Origin: Proteiniphilum propionicum | GTDB lineage: Bacteria; Bacteroidota; Bacteroidia; Bacteroidales; Dysgonomonadaceae | Direction: 5' to 3' | Length of the DNA stretch: 64,000 nucleotides | Assembly: GCF_022267555.1 (NCBI RefSeq) | Contig: NZ_CP073586.1 | Span: 2,956,501 to 3,020,500 of the forward strand | Shown here: positions 42,746-51,851 of the stretch, piece after piece | Position numbering within the stretch: the first letter of the stretch is position 1 | Layout of the letters: every line of letters begins with the position of its first letter | Position numbers and translations under genes: made by a program | The notes under the pieces: model-generated | Seen by the model: only the letters and a program-made list of their open reading frames with translations | Database searches by the model: none | What the model was told of the DNA's origin: nothing

Positions 42746-44398
42746 ATGAATATAATTAAGCGTTTCATATATACCGGTATGGTTAGCGACTTATTAGTGC
42801 TAGCCTTTATTATTGCAATAACCGTGAATTACAACAATGAAGCGAATCTTGCACCTTTATCATTGTTTATGATTCTTCAATTAGGAATATTATGGTATTT
42901 CTGCAGGATATGTATGTTTTTGTTTCCGGTTATATCAAATTATGTAATCTATACTATTTTATTAATTGGCTTAATTGAAGCCATTTGGGGCTTGGGACAG
43001 CTCTACAATTTTCTTCCGTCCAAGCATTTTTTGTTCAAAACCACCGGCTCGTTTTTCAATCCAGGCCCTTACGGCGGGTTTATTGCCCTGATGTTTCCAT
43101 TAGCATTACACTTTTGGCTCATATATAAGAAAAAAAACAGAATTCTCGAATATCTCTTCCTTGCCGTTGGCATCGTTCTTTTGTTGGTTTTTCCCGCCAC
43201 GTTGAGCCGCACGGCGTGGATTGCGGCAATTATTGGGTGCCTTCTGGTAGTGTTATTTGATACAAAAGCAATAGCGAAGCTGAAAAATTTCAAGAAACAA
43301 CACCCGGGGAAAGTCATTTCGCTTGCGGCAATAATCACCGTTCTTTTTATGGGTAGTATTTACGGTATTTTCCACCTTAAAAAAGATTCTGCCAACGGGC
43401 GTTTGTTCATGTGGAAAATAACCGCGCTGGCGATAAGAGAGTCGCCCGTGCAAGGCGTTGGATTGGGCGGTTTTCCAGCAGCTTATGCTCAGGCACAAAT
43501 GGATTACTTTAAAAGCGGAATAGGTTCCGAAACCGAAAAACAGGTCGCCGGAAGTCCCGAATACGCTTTTAACGAATACTTGCGAATATTTCTCGAACAG
43601 GGCGTTTTGGGCGGCATCCTGTTCTTGCTCCTCACCGTTTTCATCATTCGAAGTGGCATACGAAACAAACAAATCGGTGCTTCCGGAAGTTTTTTAACAT
43701 TATCCGTTTTTGCCTTTGCCTCTTATCCCTATTATTTATGGGAATTTCTGGTAATGTGGGTACTGCTTGGCTCGGTTTGCGTTTCAAAAACAGAGAAAGC
43801 TCATCGAAAGAAAAAAACAAAGCGAAACATTTATAATTTTATTTTATTTTTAATTGTACTCTTTGCCTGTACGCTGCTTTGTCTGAAACAACTGCAACTC
43901 TATAGCCAAGCAAAAAAAGAGTGGACCAAAATCCGTCCTCTCTATAATATGCGCTCATACCAAAGTGTGATGGATGGGTATGCCCAGCTTTATCCAAGGT
44001 TAAATCACGACCAAAAATTTGTTTTTGAGTATGCGGTTACACTGAATGCCGTGAAACAGCATGCAAAGGCCGACAGCGTCCTGGCACGCGGACTCCAATT
44101 AAGTTGCGACCCGATGTTTTACAACGTGAAAGGACGCAATTACCACGAAATGAAAAAATACAAGGAAGCCGAGACGTGCTATTTAAACTCGACATATTTG
44201 CTGCCCGAAAGAATTTATCCCTATTACCTGCTCACGAAGCTCTATGCCGATTCCGCCAACTATCAACCGCAAAAAATGAAACGGGCGGCTCATGCGGTTC
44301 TGGAAAAAGAACCCAAGGTACACTCGACGGCCATCAATGAGATGCGCGATGAAGTAAAGAAAATATTGAAAAGCAAGGAAATTGAAGATGAAAAGTGA
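42746..44398 (+). CDS. O-antigen-ligase-like polytopic membrane protein with TPR-like tail
   Basis: The 550-residue protein has about ten membrane helices and the Wzy_C/O-antigen ligase features GSFFNPGPYGGFIALMFPLA and ESPVQGVGLGGFPAAYA, followed by an EYLRIFLEQGVLG loop. From about residue 400 there are TPR-like helices (ALTLNAVKQHAKADSVLARG, then HEMKKYKEAETCYLNS). Related enzymes join glycans to lipid or protein acceptors. It starts 1 bp after the transglutaminase-like gene and overlaps signal peptidase, so the four genes are one operon. Confidence 0.75.
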   Translation: MNIIKRFIYTGMVSDLLVLAFIIAITVNYNNEANLAPLSLFMILQLGILWYFCRICMFLFPVISNYVIYTILLIGLIEAIWGLGQLYNFLPSKHFLFKTTGSFFNPGPYGGFIALMFPLALHFWLIYKKKNRILEYLFLAVGIVLLLVFPATLSRTAWIAAIIGCLLVVLFDTKAIAKLKNFKKQHPGKVISLAAIITVLFMGSIYGIFHLKKDSANGRLFMWKITALAIRESPVQGVGLGGFPAAYAQAQMDYFKSGIGSETEKQVAGSPEYAFNEYLRIFLEQGVLGGILFLLLTVFIIRSGIRNKQIGASGSFLTLSVFAFASYPYYLWEFLVMWVLLGSVCVSKTEKAHRKKKTKRNIYNFILFLIVLFACTLLCLKQLQLYSQAKKEWTKIRPLYNMRSYQSVMDGYAQLYPRLNHDQKFVFEYAVTLNAVKQHAKADSVLARGLQLSCDPMFYNVKGRNYHEMKKYKEAETCYLNSTYLLPERIYPYYLLTKLYADSANYQPQKMKRAAHAVLEKEPKVHSTAINEMRDEVKKILKSKEIEDEK

Positions 44399-45278
44399 AC
44401 AACGAAAAGTAATAAAAAGAATCGGCAATATCGGGCTGAATATCTTCTACTACAGCTCAATTCTGGTGTTTGGTTTCATCCTGCTGCGCGTATTCGTTTT
44501 CGGTTCGTACAGAATCCCCACCGATTCCATGGAGCCGACAATCATTCCCGGCGATTACGTGCTGGTAAACAAACTGGCGTATGGTGCCCGGTTGTTTGAT
44601 CTGTTCGATGCCGTGGAAGGGAAAAAGGTAAATATCAGGCGTGCGCCCGGCTATACCCGGGTTAAAAACAACGATGTGGTTGTCTTCCATATTCCCCATC
44701 CCAACACATGGGACAAGATCGAGATGAACATGTCGAAATACTTTATCAAGCGCTGCATCGGAGTTCCCGGCGACACGCTCCGGATAATCAACGGGTTTTA
44801 CGTGATAAATGCCGACACGGGCAAAAGATACGGGAACATCGGGGCGGAGCGACAATTGAGCCGAACAACAAAAGAACAACTGCCCGAAGGCGTGTTTCAC
44901 ACCTTCCCGTGGGACAGCACGCTCAACTGGAATATCAAAGATTTCGGGCCGCTGTACATCCCCCGAAAAGGAGATAAAATAGTGTTGGAGAGAACAAACA
45001 GCCTTTTATATAAAAAAATAATAGAGTGGGAGAAAGGTTATCCGCTTACCCTCAGCAAAGATACATTGTGGGACAATGAAACTCCGCTTCCATCGTATAT
45101 TTTCTCGCACAATTATTATTTTATGGGAGGCGACAAAGTAGAAAACTCGCAGGATTCCCGTTATTGGGGCTTACTCCCCGATGATCTGATTGTGGGTAAG
45201 GCCGCCTTTATTTGGAAATCAAAAGAGCCTTATTCCGGTAAAATCCGATGGAAGCGAATACTGAAAAAAATTGAATGA
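44388..45278 (+). CDS. lepB: Signal peptidase I (S26 family)
   Basis: The 296-residue protein has a membrane helix at about residues 18-36, the catalytic serine in IPTDSMEPTI (Ser47) and the lysine in KYFIKRCIGVPGDTL (Lys121). The late GGDKVENSQDSRYWG box is also present. The reading from ATG 44388 overlaps the preceding gene by 11 bp. The enzyme removes signal peptides on the outer face of the inner membrane at AxA sites. NVEALA ends in such a site, and the peptide gene pair follows 340 bp downstream, so a dedicated processing role is possible. It could also be one of several housekeeping copies. Confidence 0.88.
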   Translation: MKSEQRKVIKRIGNIGLNIFYYSSILVFGFILLRVFVFGSYRIPTDSMEPTIIPGDYVLVNKLAYGARLFDLFDAVEGKKVNIRRAPGYTRVKNNDVVVFHIPHPNTWDKIEMNMSKYFIKRCIGVPGDTLRIINGFYVINADTGKRYGNIGAERQLSRTTKEQLPEGVFHTFPWDSTLNWNIKDFGPLYIPRKGDKIVLERTNSLLYKKIIEWEKGYPLTLSKDTLWDNETPLPSYIFSHNYYFMGGDKVENSQDSRYWGLLPDDLIVGKAAFIWKSKEPYSGKIRWKRILKKIE

Positions 45279-45287
45279 ACCGGATGT

Positions 45288-45323
45288 CAGAATTGAGATA
45301 GAATCTTAACACTTTATTTTTTA
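45288..45323 (+). repeat. Conserved intergenic motif, copy 2
   Basis: CAGAATTGAGATAGAATCTT and the following AT-rich run match the motifs at 13611 and 54941. It is again upstream of NVEALA genes. Confidence 0.4.
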
Positions 45324-45398
45324 GGAGGATGAGTTTTTATTCTATTAATTTGCACTTGCTTTCTTTGTGCCCGATAAAGAGAACAACAATACATACTG

Positions 45399-45478
45399 CT
45401 CATTACATGACAATTAAGCGAAATGAGTTATAAATGAGTTATGATTTATTGCTGATTCATTATAAAATTCTATTTTTA
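45399..45478 (+). promoter_or_regulatory. Direct-repeat operator and promoter before NVEALA pair
   Basis: CTCAT (45399) lies 24 bp before ATGAGTTATAAATGAGTTAT (45423), and TATTTTTA (45471-45478) begins 48 bp after the repeat start. This locus is diverged from module A in the rest of the sequence, so the spacing is informative. Confidence 0.7.
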
Positions 45479-45483
45479 CCCTT

Positions 45484-45580
45484 TACAAACACATAAAAAA
45501 GGAGGTGACAGGCAACGAAGAAAAAAACAGACAAACATCACAGGCTACGGGCTTGAGCCATTGAAAGGATAGATATGGCA
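45484..45580 (+). ncRNA. Conserved 5' leader element of type-2 NVEALA genes, copy 2
   Basis: It contains ACATAAAAAAGGAGGTGACA, an A-rich stretch and GGGCTTGAGCCATTGAAAGG, as at 14150 and 55014. A GTG-started frame of 19 codons in this copy is not conserved in the others, so I treat it as an RNA element. Confidence 0.5.
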
Positions 45581-45617
45581 CAACAACAGTATTTTATAAA
45601 TCAAAAAAGACGTTATT

Positions 45618-45863
45618 ATGACTAAAAAAACAATTTTAAGCAGTATTTTCGCAATTGCATTATTTGCAGTAGCAGGAATGGGAATTAACAAGAGTGTGAA
45701 CAACAATGCTAATCTTTCGAATTTGGCTTTAATTAATGTTGAGGCATTAGCACAAGGTGAAGGAGGAGGTACTACAGATTGCTTTCCTCCGTATGACGTT
45801 ACATGCCGTACAGATTGGCAAAACGGAATTAGATATTTAGGACATAAACCGATAATTGTTTAA
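45618..45863 (+). CDS. NVEALA-family peptide precursor (type-2 leader)
   Basis: The 81-residue precursor has the leader MTKKTILSSIFAIALFAVAG, then MGINKSV, NVEALA at 39-44, QGEGGG and a core with DCFPPYDVTC. The leader belongs to a second sequence group with 14279 and 55172, each preceded by the conserved leader element. The core start resembles that of the gene at 27718. It is followed 23 bp later by a second peptide gene. Confidence 0.84.
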   Translation: MTKKTILSSIFAIALFAVAGMGINKSVNNNANLSNLALINVEALAQGEGGGTTDCFPPYDVTCRTDWQNGIRYLGHKPIIV

Positions 45864-45886
45864 ATCAATAACCTAATAAAGAAAAT

Positions 45887-46123
45887 ATGAAAAAAAATAT
45901 TATTAGCAGTTTTTTAGCTATATCATTGGTTATAGCATCATTCTTTTATTGCAAAATTAATCTCAATAAATTAAATTTTTCAAATTTAACATTGAACAAC
46001 ATCGAAGCATTAGCACAAGGAGAAATAATAATTGAAATACCTTGTATGTTAATATGGCCAATGCCATTTTGTCAGTACCACCCAGATGAAGGAATAATCC
46101 GCTTCGGTGTGGCATACCAATGA
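45887..46123 (+). CDS. NIEALA-type peptide precursor
   Basis: The 78-residue precursor has MKKNIISSFLAISLVIASFF, a diverged spacer, NIEALA at about residues 38-43, QGE and a core with IPCMLIWPMPFCQ. The core resembles the one at 25604 despite the different leader. It shares a transcript with the peptide at 45618 and ends at a strong hairpin. Confidence 0.8.
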   Translation: MKKNIISSFLAISLVIASFFYCKINLNKLNFSNLTLNNIEALAQGEIIIEIPCMLIWPMPFCQYHPDEGIIRFGVAYQ

Positions 46124-46131
46124 CATTAAAA

Positions 46132-46169
46132 AAGTGAGAAAAAAAATAAATTTTTTCTTTCTCTCACTT
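46132..46169 (+). terminator. Stem-loop after the peptide pair
   Basis: AAGTGAGA pairs with TCTCACTT, and A-rich and T-rich parts inside extend the stem. It lies 9 bp after the stop. Confidence 0.65.
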
Positions 46170-46577
46170 AAATTAATTTATCTCTAGTATTGTATTAAGC
46201 TTAGATTAATTTCTTTATCAACACTGTTTTGTGACAACAAATATCTATTATTCTAAAGCGTCTATACTGAAGATTTAAAAAAAGGAAACAAATATAAATG
46301 TAAGTTTAGCTTAATATTATTTATGCGAACCCAGAGTTAAAAAATAAGATATAAGAAAGCGATAGCCAAATCTCCAAATATGTGTACTATTAACCCGACG
46401 TCTTATTTTTTATAATCATTTCGATATGAAATACTGAAAATAAACTGTTTATAAAGAAATGGATTATGAAATGATCCCCGTCTCGTTAATAATAATCCGT
46501 TAGGAGATCTGACTTTCATCGCTCTTGAATATTTGTTTTTTCATTTAGCCGATTGAAGAAAGCCTCGGTAGGTTGTC
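46170..46577 (+). other. Gap of about 400 bp without a gene
   Basis: The only structure I see is an inverted repeat TAAAAAATAAGA (46338) with TCTTATTTTTTA (46401-46412), perhaps an old IS end or a hairpin. The right side (from about 46490) may belong to the decayed transposase that follows. Confidence 0.4.
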
Positions 46578-47194
46578 TTACTTTTGAAACAGCCGTAGAG
46601 AACAGTTCATTAAAAGCTCTGTCTGCTTGTTTAAGTTCTTCAGATTGTCCTTTGAGTATTTTAACGGGAGTAAGCATTTCAATTTGTTGAGATGCCTTTT
46701 TCTTCGGGTTAAAGTATTCGAAGTCGGAATATATTTTATCGGCAAAAAACGTTTTACCATAAATTTCATCTTAAGCCTGTTTAAAAACCGTTAAGTCATT
46801 ATCCTCTGCGGGAGTTATTATTATGCTTTCGGAACCGGAATGGTTTAAGGCGTGCAACTTGCATCCGTAATAAAATTTGCTTTTGGAGACACAATACCCT
46901 TTAGTGGTTAACTCTAGTGCAACTTTTACCTTTCTGTTCTTTGAAGTGCAGGTAAAAATGGGAAAAGGAGTCAAGCAATGAATTTTCCGAATTGCAATCA
47001 GTTGGCTTAAATGAAACAATAAGATAAACGGCCAGGAATTGAAAAGCGTCTGCAAGCAGATTCAATCTGGTGCAAAATGCTTTATAGCCGGAAGTTTGGA
47101 AACCCAACCCACAAGATAATCCTAGGCCAAAGAATGGATTTCTTTTACGCTGAAATATCGTCGCTGGGTTGCCTGTGAAAAGATAAATAGTCAT
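46578..47194 (-). pseudogene. Decayed transposase (IS982-like)
   Basis: Frames at 46578-46769 and 46771-47055 carry KVALELTTKGYCVSKSKFYY, YGCKLHALN, IIITPAEDNDLTVFKQA and a C-terminal FFNRL-NEK region, like IS982-type DDE transposases, but in broken frames. It separates the peptide pair at 45618/45887 from the propeller at 47304. The family assignment is from residue patterns only. Confidence 0.6.
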
Positions 47195-47303
47195 AATTTC
47201 CTAATCAGTAACCCCGGGGTTTGCATTGTTTACAGATTACAGTATTTTTATGTTTAGATAGATATTGAATTTTGAACTCAAAACAAATAACAAATAACAA
47301 ACA

Positions 47304-48359
47304 ATGAAGAATTATTTTGTAATTATTTTATTTTTCCCTGTTTTATTTGCGTGTAAAAACAAAACCGAATCCTTACATGATATATTTAAAAATATAGAAA
47401 CGGTAAAACATAAAAAAATAATAAACGATTCAACTTATATTATTGGGAGTTCTGGTAAGATGCTCATAGTAGATTCTTTTTTAATTACTCTGGACTACAA
47501 GAACGAGCGAATGTTCCATCTTTTTGATATAAAAAATAATAATTATATAAGCAATCTTGGTCTCAAAGGGCAGGGGCCTAACGAATTTTTGCATCCTCTA
47601 TCTTTAATTTATTCTTCATCTCATGATTTCTTATCTTATGATTTGTTAGATAACTCCCTGAAATTAATAGATCTTGATTCATTGAAAAAAAAAGAAGTAT
47701 CATATAAAAAACTATTGTCTTTTAATTCAATATCCCACTCAACGGTTTTTCCTACGAAGTATAATAATTATGTTGGTTTAGGTTTATACACGTTTAACAT
47801 GTTTAAGTTAATTGATGTTTATGGGAATGAAATAAATTCATTTATGGATTACCCAATAGAAAAAGGGAAAAAGAGCGAAAAAATAGATCATAGAAATATT
47901 GCCCTCGCCTACCAAGGGGTATTAAATATTAGTCCCGATAAGAACAAAATTGTATATGCTTCTCACTATGGAACTATTCTTGGGATTTACAATGTCAATG
48001 AAACTTCAATTAATCAAAACTTTCTATTAATTTGTGACTATCCGCAATACACTGTGCAGAATGAAGGTGGTGGTATGTCTAGCCCATTAACCCGAGAAGG
48101 CATCAGTGCCTTTAGAGATATTTATGTGACAGACAAATATATTTATTCTTTATATTCGGGTAACAAAATATCAGAATTAAGAGAAAGAGCATTTGAAGCT
48201 AAAGATATATATGTTTTTGATTGGGAAGGAAATCCTGTAGTACACTATCATTTAGACGTTCCTATTAACAATATTGCAGTCCTTCCAAATGATAAAAAAA
48301 TATATGCAATATCTAACTTGCCAGACCCTACCCTGATAGAGTTTGAAATCGACTTGTAA
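47304..48359 (+). CDS. Beta-propeller lipoprotein (TolB/BF3164-like)
   Basis: The 351-residue protein has a lipobox ending at Cys17 (VLFAC). IGSSGKMLIVDSFLITLDYK, GLKGQGPNEFLHPL and the late DIYVTDKYIYSLYSGNKISE with DIYVFDWEGNPVVHYHLD are well formed. It is the intact relative of the fragment at 638. Its partner peptide is probably 45887, from which the transposase remnant now divides it. Confidence 0.79.
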   Translation: MKNYFVIILFFPVLFACKNKTESLHDIFKNIETVKHKKIINDSTYIIGSSGKMLIVDSFLITLDYKNERMFHLFDIKNNNYISNLGLKGQGPNEFLHPLSLIYSSSHDFLSYDLLDNSLKLIDLDSLKKKEVSYKKLLSFNSISHSTVFPTKYNNYVGLGLYTFNMFKLIDVYGNEINSFMDYPIEKGKKSEKIDHRNIALAYQGVLNISPDKNKIVYASHYGTILGIYNVNETSINQNFLLICDYPQYTVQNEGGGMSSPLTREGISAFRDIYVTDKYIYSLYSGNKISELRERAFEAKDIYVFDWEGNPVVHYHLDVPINNIAVLPNDKKIYAISNLPDPTLIEFEIDL

Positions 48360-48402
48360 AATAATAAATCAACCCGTAGTGCATTTAGACTATGAGCGTT
48401 TT

Positions 48403-48786
48403 TTAGTTGTTTATATTTCTGTTTAAAAGTTTATTAATCATCTGAATAACAGTAACTGATGTTATTTTTGACAATATTCTTGTTTTATAGCCGTCAAAAG
48501 ACTTGGCGTAGTTTCGACGGATCATAAATTGATCACACAATTGTGAAAAAAGTGTCTCAATACGTTTTCTTGTTCTTGTTAACAGATAGGCTGTTTTATA
48601 TAATTTCGCTGATTTACTCTCATAGGAACTTCCAATCTGATAGATATTATTCGATGTGAATAGAAACTGTCTAAGGAAGGGGAGAAGTTTAATGATCTTT
48701 ATTTTTACTAATATTATTTCAATGAAAGATCTTAAATACAAAATAGATGTAAACACCAATACAACTTTACCTTTCTGCCTATCCAA
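48403..48786 (-). pseudogene. Transposase C-terminal fragment (IS982-like)
   Basis: TRTRKRIETLFSQLCDQFMI and RNYAKSFDGYKTRILSKIT are the end of a DDE transposase. The upstream part of the frame is degenerate and the N-terminal two thirds are absent. It seems to come from a different copy than the remnant at 46578. Confidence 0.6.
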
Positions 48787-48895
48787 AAGATAAACAAATA
48801 TATCCCTGCATTTTAAAAATTAAGAATGGAAAGATAGATCAAATAAAATTTCAAACTCCAACAGAAGAATCATTAAAATTAATTTTGTGAATTAA

Positions 48896-49996
48896 ATGAA
48901 AAAATTACCAATTATTTTATATATATTAGTATTTCTTATTCTATCATGTACTAAAAGCAATGATAAGGGAAATCTACAAACATTAAAAGTATACGAAAAT
49001 ATAGACAAACAGAAAAGATCTTTTTTAATGGATCAAATGGCAGGATACAAAGAGATAATTAAGCTTGAGACTACTGACAGTTCCTTAATTTCTAATGTTA
49101 ATATAAAATTCACCACTCTCCAGTATATATGCTTATTAGATAATAATATGATCTTTTTCTTCGACCAAACCGGAAAATTTAAACTTAAAATAAATTCTAA
49201 GGGAGAGGGTCCGAACGAATATAATTCCATATCAAATGTTGTTTACAATTCAATTGACTCTACATTCTATATCCACGATATGTTTAAGAAAAAGATGTTG
49301 GAGTATCAACTTAATGGAAGATACCTCGGAGAAATTACAATTGACAATATAGGAAGTATTACAGATTTAGATAATAACTTTTATGTAGTCAGTTATTCAC
49401 CTTATGCTAATAAGAGTAAATTAGTAGGTATTTTGGATCATTCTTTCAATATCGTGAATGAATTCATTGGCACAAATTTTAATAATGAAAATTATGCTGA
49501 CAGGGGATATATTTTAATTAATGATTTTATACAAAGCAATCATACTAAATGTATTAAACCGATCTCTTCGGATACCATTTATAAAATATACCCAAATAAA
49601 GTGCAACCTTACTTCTTTATTGAAAAAGGAAGGCTAGCCATCCCAATTGAAATACTTTCTGATGTTTCCCAAAACAATAAATTCAAGAATTATATAACCA
49701 ACGATTATGGTTTAATAATCAACAATTTATATTTTATGACTTTTTATTATAATAATAAATTATATCAAGACATTTGGGATATTGAAACGAGCAAGTTGTT
49801 ATATAGAAATATTGCTTCTTCGGTTAATGACAAATATGGCGCTCCTATACATTTAAATGATGAAATAATAAATGTATGGCCTATATTTGTAGACAGTCAA
49901 TCAGTTTATTGCAAAATTGATGAACGAGATCAACTATTGTTAAAAACGAACATAGAAGAGAATGACATACTGCTGAAAATTAAAGTTGAAAAATAA
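48896..49996 (+). CDS. 6-bladed beta-propeller lipoprotein (DUF5128-like)
   Basis: The 366-residue protein has a lipobox ending at Cys18 (LILSC). FFFDQTGKFKLKINSKGEGPNEYNSISNVVYNSID holds the GEGPNEY signature. The C-terminal half is rich in Asn and Lys and fits further blades. No NVEALA gene lies directly before it. The upstream gene is a transposase remnant on the other strand. Confidence 0.78.
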   Translation: MKKLPIILYILVFLILSCTKSNDKGNLQTLKVYENIDKQKRSFLMDQMAGYKEIIKLETTDSSLISNVNIKFTTLQYICLLDNNMIFFFDQTGKFKLKINSKGEGPNEYNSISNVVYNSIDSTFYIHDMFKKKMLEYQLNGRYLGEITIDNIGSITDLDNNFYVVSYSPYANKSKLVGILDHSFNIVNEFIGTNFNNENYADRGYILINDFIQSNHTKCIKPISSDTIYKIYPNKVQPYFFIEKGRLAIPIEILSDVSQNNKFKNYITNDYGLIINNLYFMTFYYNNKLYQDIWDIETSKLLYRNIASSVNDKYGAPIHLNDEIINVWPIFVDSQSVYCKIDERDQLLLKTNIEENDILLKIKVEK

Positions 49997-50102
49997 ACAT
50001 ATTTACTTATCTTATTCAGCGTAAGCAGATTGAATCCGTAAATTTTCTTATAAACCTTTTAATTATAGATACATATTTCTAACAACAACGCTTATATTTC
50101 GA

Positions 50103-50186
50103 ATGAGACATTTCTATTATATTTTACTGATTTTCTTAGTGGTTTCAAGTTTATTGATTTGTAGTTACTTTCTCTGTGACCTATAG
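50103..50186 (+). pseudogene. Lipoprotein signal-peptide remnant
   Basis: A short frame reads MRHFYYILLIFLVVSSLLIC, then six residues and a stop. It looks like the start of a lipoprotein fused at about 50172 to the conserved promoter module (the shared stretch begins GTGACCTATAGAAC, as at 14009). The rest of 49997-50345 holds only that module. Confidence 0.45.
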
Positions 50187-50210
50187 AACAAACAGCGACA
50201 ATATATGTTG

Positions 50211-50297
50211 CTCATTATCTGTCAATTTAATGAAATGAGTTATAAGCAACAAACATTACAAGCTACGGGCTTGAGCTATTGAAAGGATAGATATGGC
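50211..50297 (+). promoter_or_regulatory. Promoter module with an internal deletion
   Basis: CTCAT (50211) and one half of the direct repeat, ATGAGTTATAA (50235), are kept with the usual 24-bp spacing. The second half, the -7 box and the GGAGGTGAC part of the leader are missing. GGGCTTGAGCTATTGAAAGG then follows. The joined ends suggest a deletion of about 80 bp, so expression of the gene at 50346 must differ from that of the others. Confidence 0.6.
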
Positions 50298-50345
50298 AAA
50301 CTAATAAACGAATCAGGAAAAGTAATAATTTTAAAACTGAAATTC

Positions 50346-50648
50346 ATGAAAAAGAAAATACTTTTTATATGTACGGCAGCACTATTTGTCTTGGCTGCTT
50401 TGAATTTGAAACTTGCATTTAATAACGGATTAAATATAAACTTCTCTTTGGCTAGCATGGAAGCTCTTGCTCGTGGGGAGACTCTATATTGTTCAGTCTG
50501 TGGTGAGCAGGTTGATGCCTGTCGGTGCTCACCTGCTATCACATGTGACTATGGACATTGTCATGGGAAAGAATGTCATGAATTTACTGGTAATTTGATT
50601 TGTCCATGCAGAGCAAATGGAGATCCATTTTCTATTTGTCCATTATAA
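50346..50648 (+). CDS. MEALA-type peptide precursor with ten cysteines
   Basis: The 100-residue precursor has a Lys-rich start and hydrophobic segment (ILFICTAALFVLAALNL), a spacer, then SMEALARGE at the NVEALA position. The core of about 55 residues has ten cysteines, including CSVC, ACRC and PCRA spacings, and several His residues, so it could bind metal or form several disulfides. It is the most cysteine-rich of the set. A thioredoxin-like gene lies 1.2 kb downstream. Confidence 0.75.
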   Translation: MKKKILFICTAALFVLAALNLKLAFNNGLNINFSLASMEALARGETLYCSVCGEQVDACRCSPAITCDYGHCHGKECHEFTGNLICPCRANGDPFSICPL

Positions 50649-50657
50649 TAACAATAC

Positions 50658-50696
50658 AAAAAGATGTTCGGTGCCAATAACGTCGAACATCTTTTT
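50658..50696 (+). terminator. Rho-independent terminator
   Basis: AAAAAGATGTTCG and CGAACATCTTTTT form a perfect 13-bp stem with a 13-base loop and a T run in the stem end. It lies between the peptide gene and the next propeller. Confidence 0.82.
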
Positions 50697-50720
50697 AGAA
50701 TTTTAATTTGATAAGCAATA

Positions 50721-51851
50721 ATGAAGAAAGTATTCATACTCTTGATTGTGGTATTCTTCACAATGTGTAAGCAAAAGCCACAGACAGATGGTGCTATTTT
50801 CGTCGATCTGGACCGTCCGGAGAAAGTCTCTCTTTTCGATTATTTTCGTTCCATTGAGTTAATTCCATTGGAAACTTCGTCCGACGTTCTTATTGCAGGT
50901 ATTATGAAAATGATTGTTTACCAAGATAAATATTATGCATTGGATAAGAATCAATGCATTATTTTTGTGTTTGATGAAACGGGAAAATTTCTATATAAAA
51001 TTGGGAAAAGGGGGCAAGGCGTCGGAGAATATGTATTTATAGAAGATTTCAATATCAATCCTTTTTCAGGGAAACTTGAGATACTCGAACCATATGGTAA
51101 GGTGCATGTTTATGATTTATCGGGTAACTATATTGAAATAAAACAAATCACTTTTCCCGGCTTTCGCATTGCTCATACCCTTGCGGCCATAGATGAACAA
51201 ACGCATGTTTTTCATACAATGTTCGAACCTGAAAAAATTATTTATTTTAACCTTGACGAGCAAAAGTTGTTACATCAAGAATTTAAAGAAAATAGGCGTT
51301 TGAGTAGTTTTTCGAATAATCCATATCAGTACCGAGGAGATTGGTTTTTTTTTCGACCTGTTCATCCTATAGTATACAAAATGGGTAGTAGAAAACTTGA
51401 AGCCGCTTTTCGATTCGATTTTGGCACGTATACTAGGGAAGGAAAAACTGCTGTTTTCTCAAAAGAATCAGAAAGATCCCTATCTAAATGTGTAGAAGAA
51501 TTATTCGATCAATTTCCTTACCTGATACACTCAGTAAGACATAACAGTAAATATGTATTTGCCTCGCTTTCAAGAATTGATTTGGAAGACAAAGTAAATG
51601 TGATATACGACAGGGCGAGCGGAAAGTCAAAATATATTTCTGAATTTACCGAAAAAGTTCAGTTTAATTCATATCGAGGTGAGGAGATAATTGTTACGGA
51701 TGAATATGTTTTGATGCCCTGTCAATGGGTTGATCTCGAAAAGCGTATTACAAAAGAGATGCTGGATAGCAAACAAAAAGAAATTTTTGAAAAATTGTTG
51801 AAATCTGAAATGGAAGAAAATCCTATATTAATTAAATACTGGTTCAAATGA
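50721..51851 (+). CDS. 6-bladed beta-propeller lipoprotein (DUF5128-like)
   Basis: The 376-residue protein has a lipobox ending at Cys16 (FFTMC). RSIELIPLETSSDVLIAGI and FVFDETGKFLYKIGKRGQGVGEYVFIEDFNINP are classic first- and second-blade features of this family. The stop overlaps the start of the thioredoxin-like gene by 4 bp (ATGA), so the two are coupled. Confidence 0.83.
   Translation: MKKVFILLIVVFFTMCKQKPQTDGAIFVDLDRPEKVSLFDYFRSIELIPLETSSDVLIAGIMKMIVYQDKYYALDKNQCIIFVFDETGKFLYKIGKRGQGVGEYVFIEDFNINPFSGKLEILEPYGKVHVYDLSGNYIEIKQITFPGFRIAHTLAAIDEQTHVFHTMFEPEKIIYFNLDEQKLLHQEFKENRRLSSFSNNPYQYRGDWFFFRPVHPIVYKMGSRKLEAAFRFDFGTYTREGKTAVFSKESERSLSKCVEELFDQFPYLIHSVRHNSKYVFASLSRIDLEDKVNVIYDRASGKSKYISEFTEKVQFNSYRGEEIIVTDEYVLMPCQWVDLEKRITKEMLDSKQKEIFEKLLKSEMEENPILIKYWFK

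Noticed and set aside
45505-45567. Small GTG-started reading frame in the type-2 leader element
   Set aside because: The frame is interrupted or shifted in the copies at 14150 and 55014, so it is not conserved as protein.
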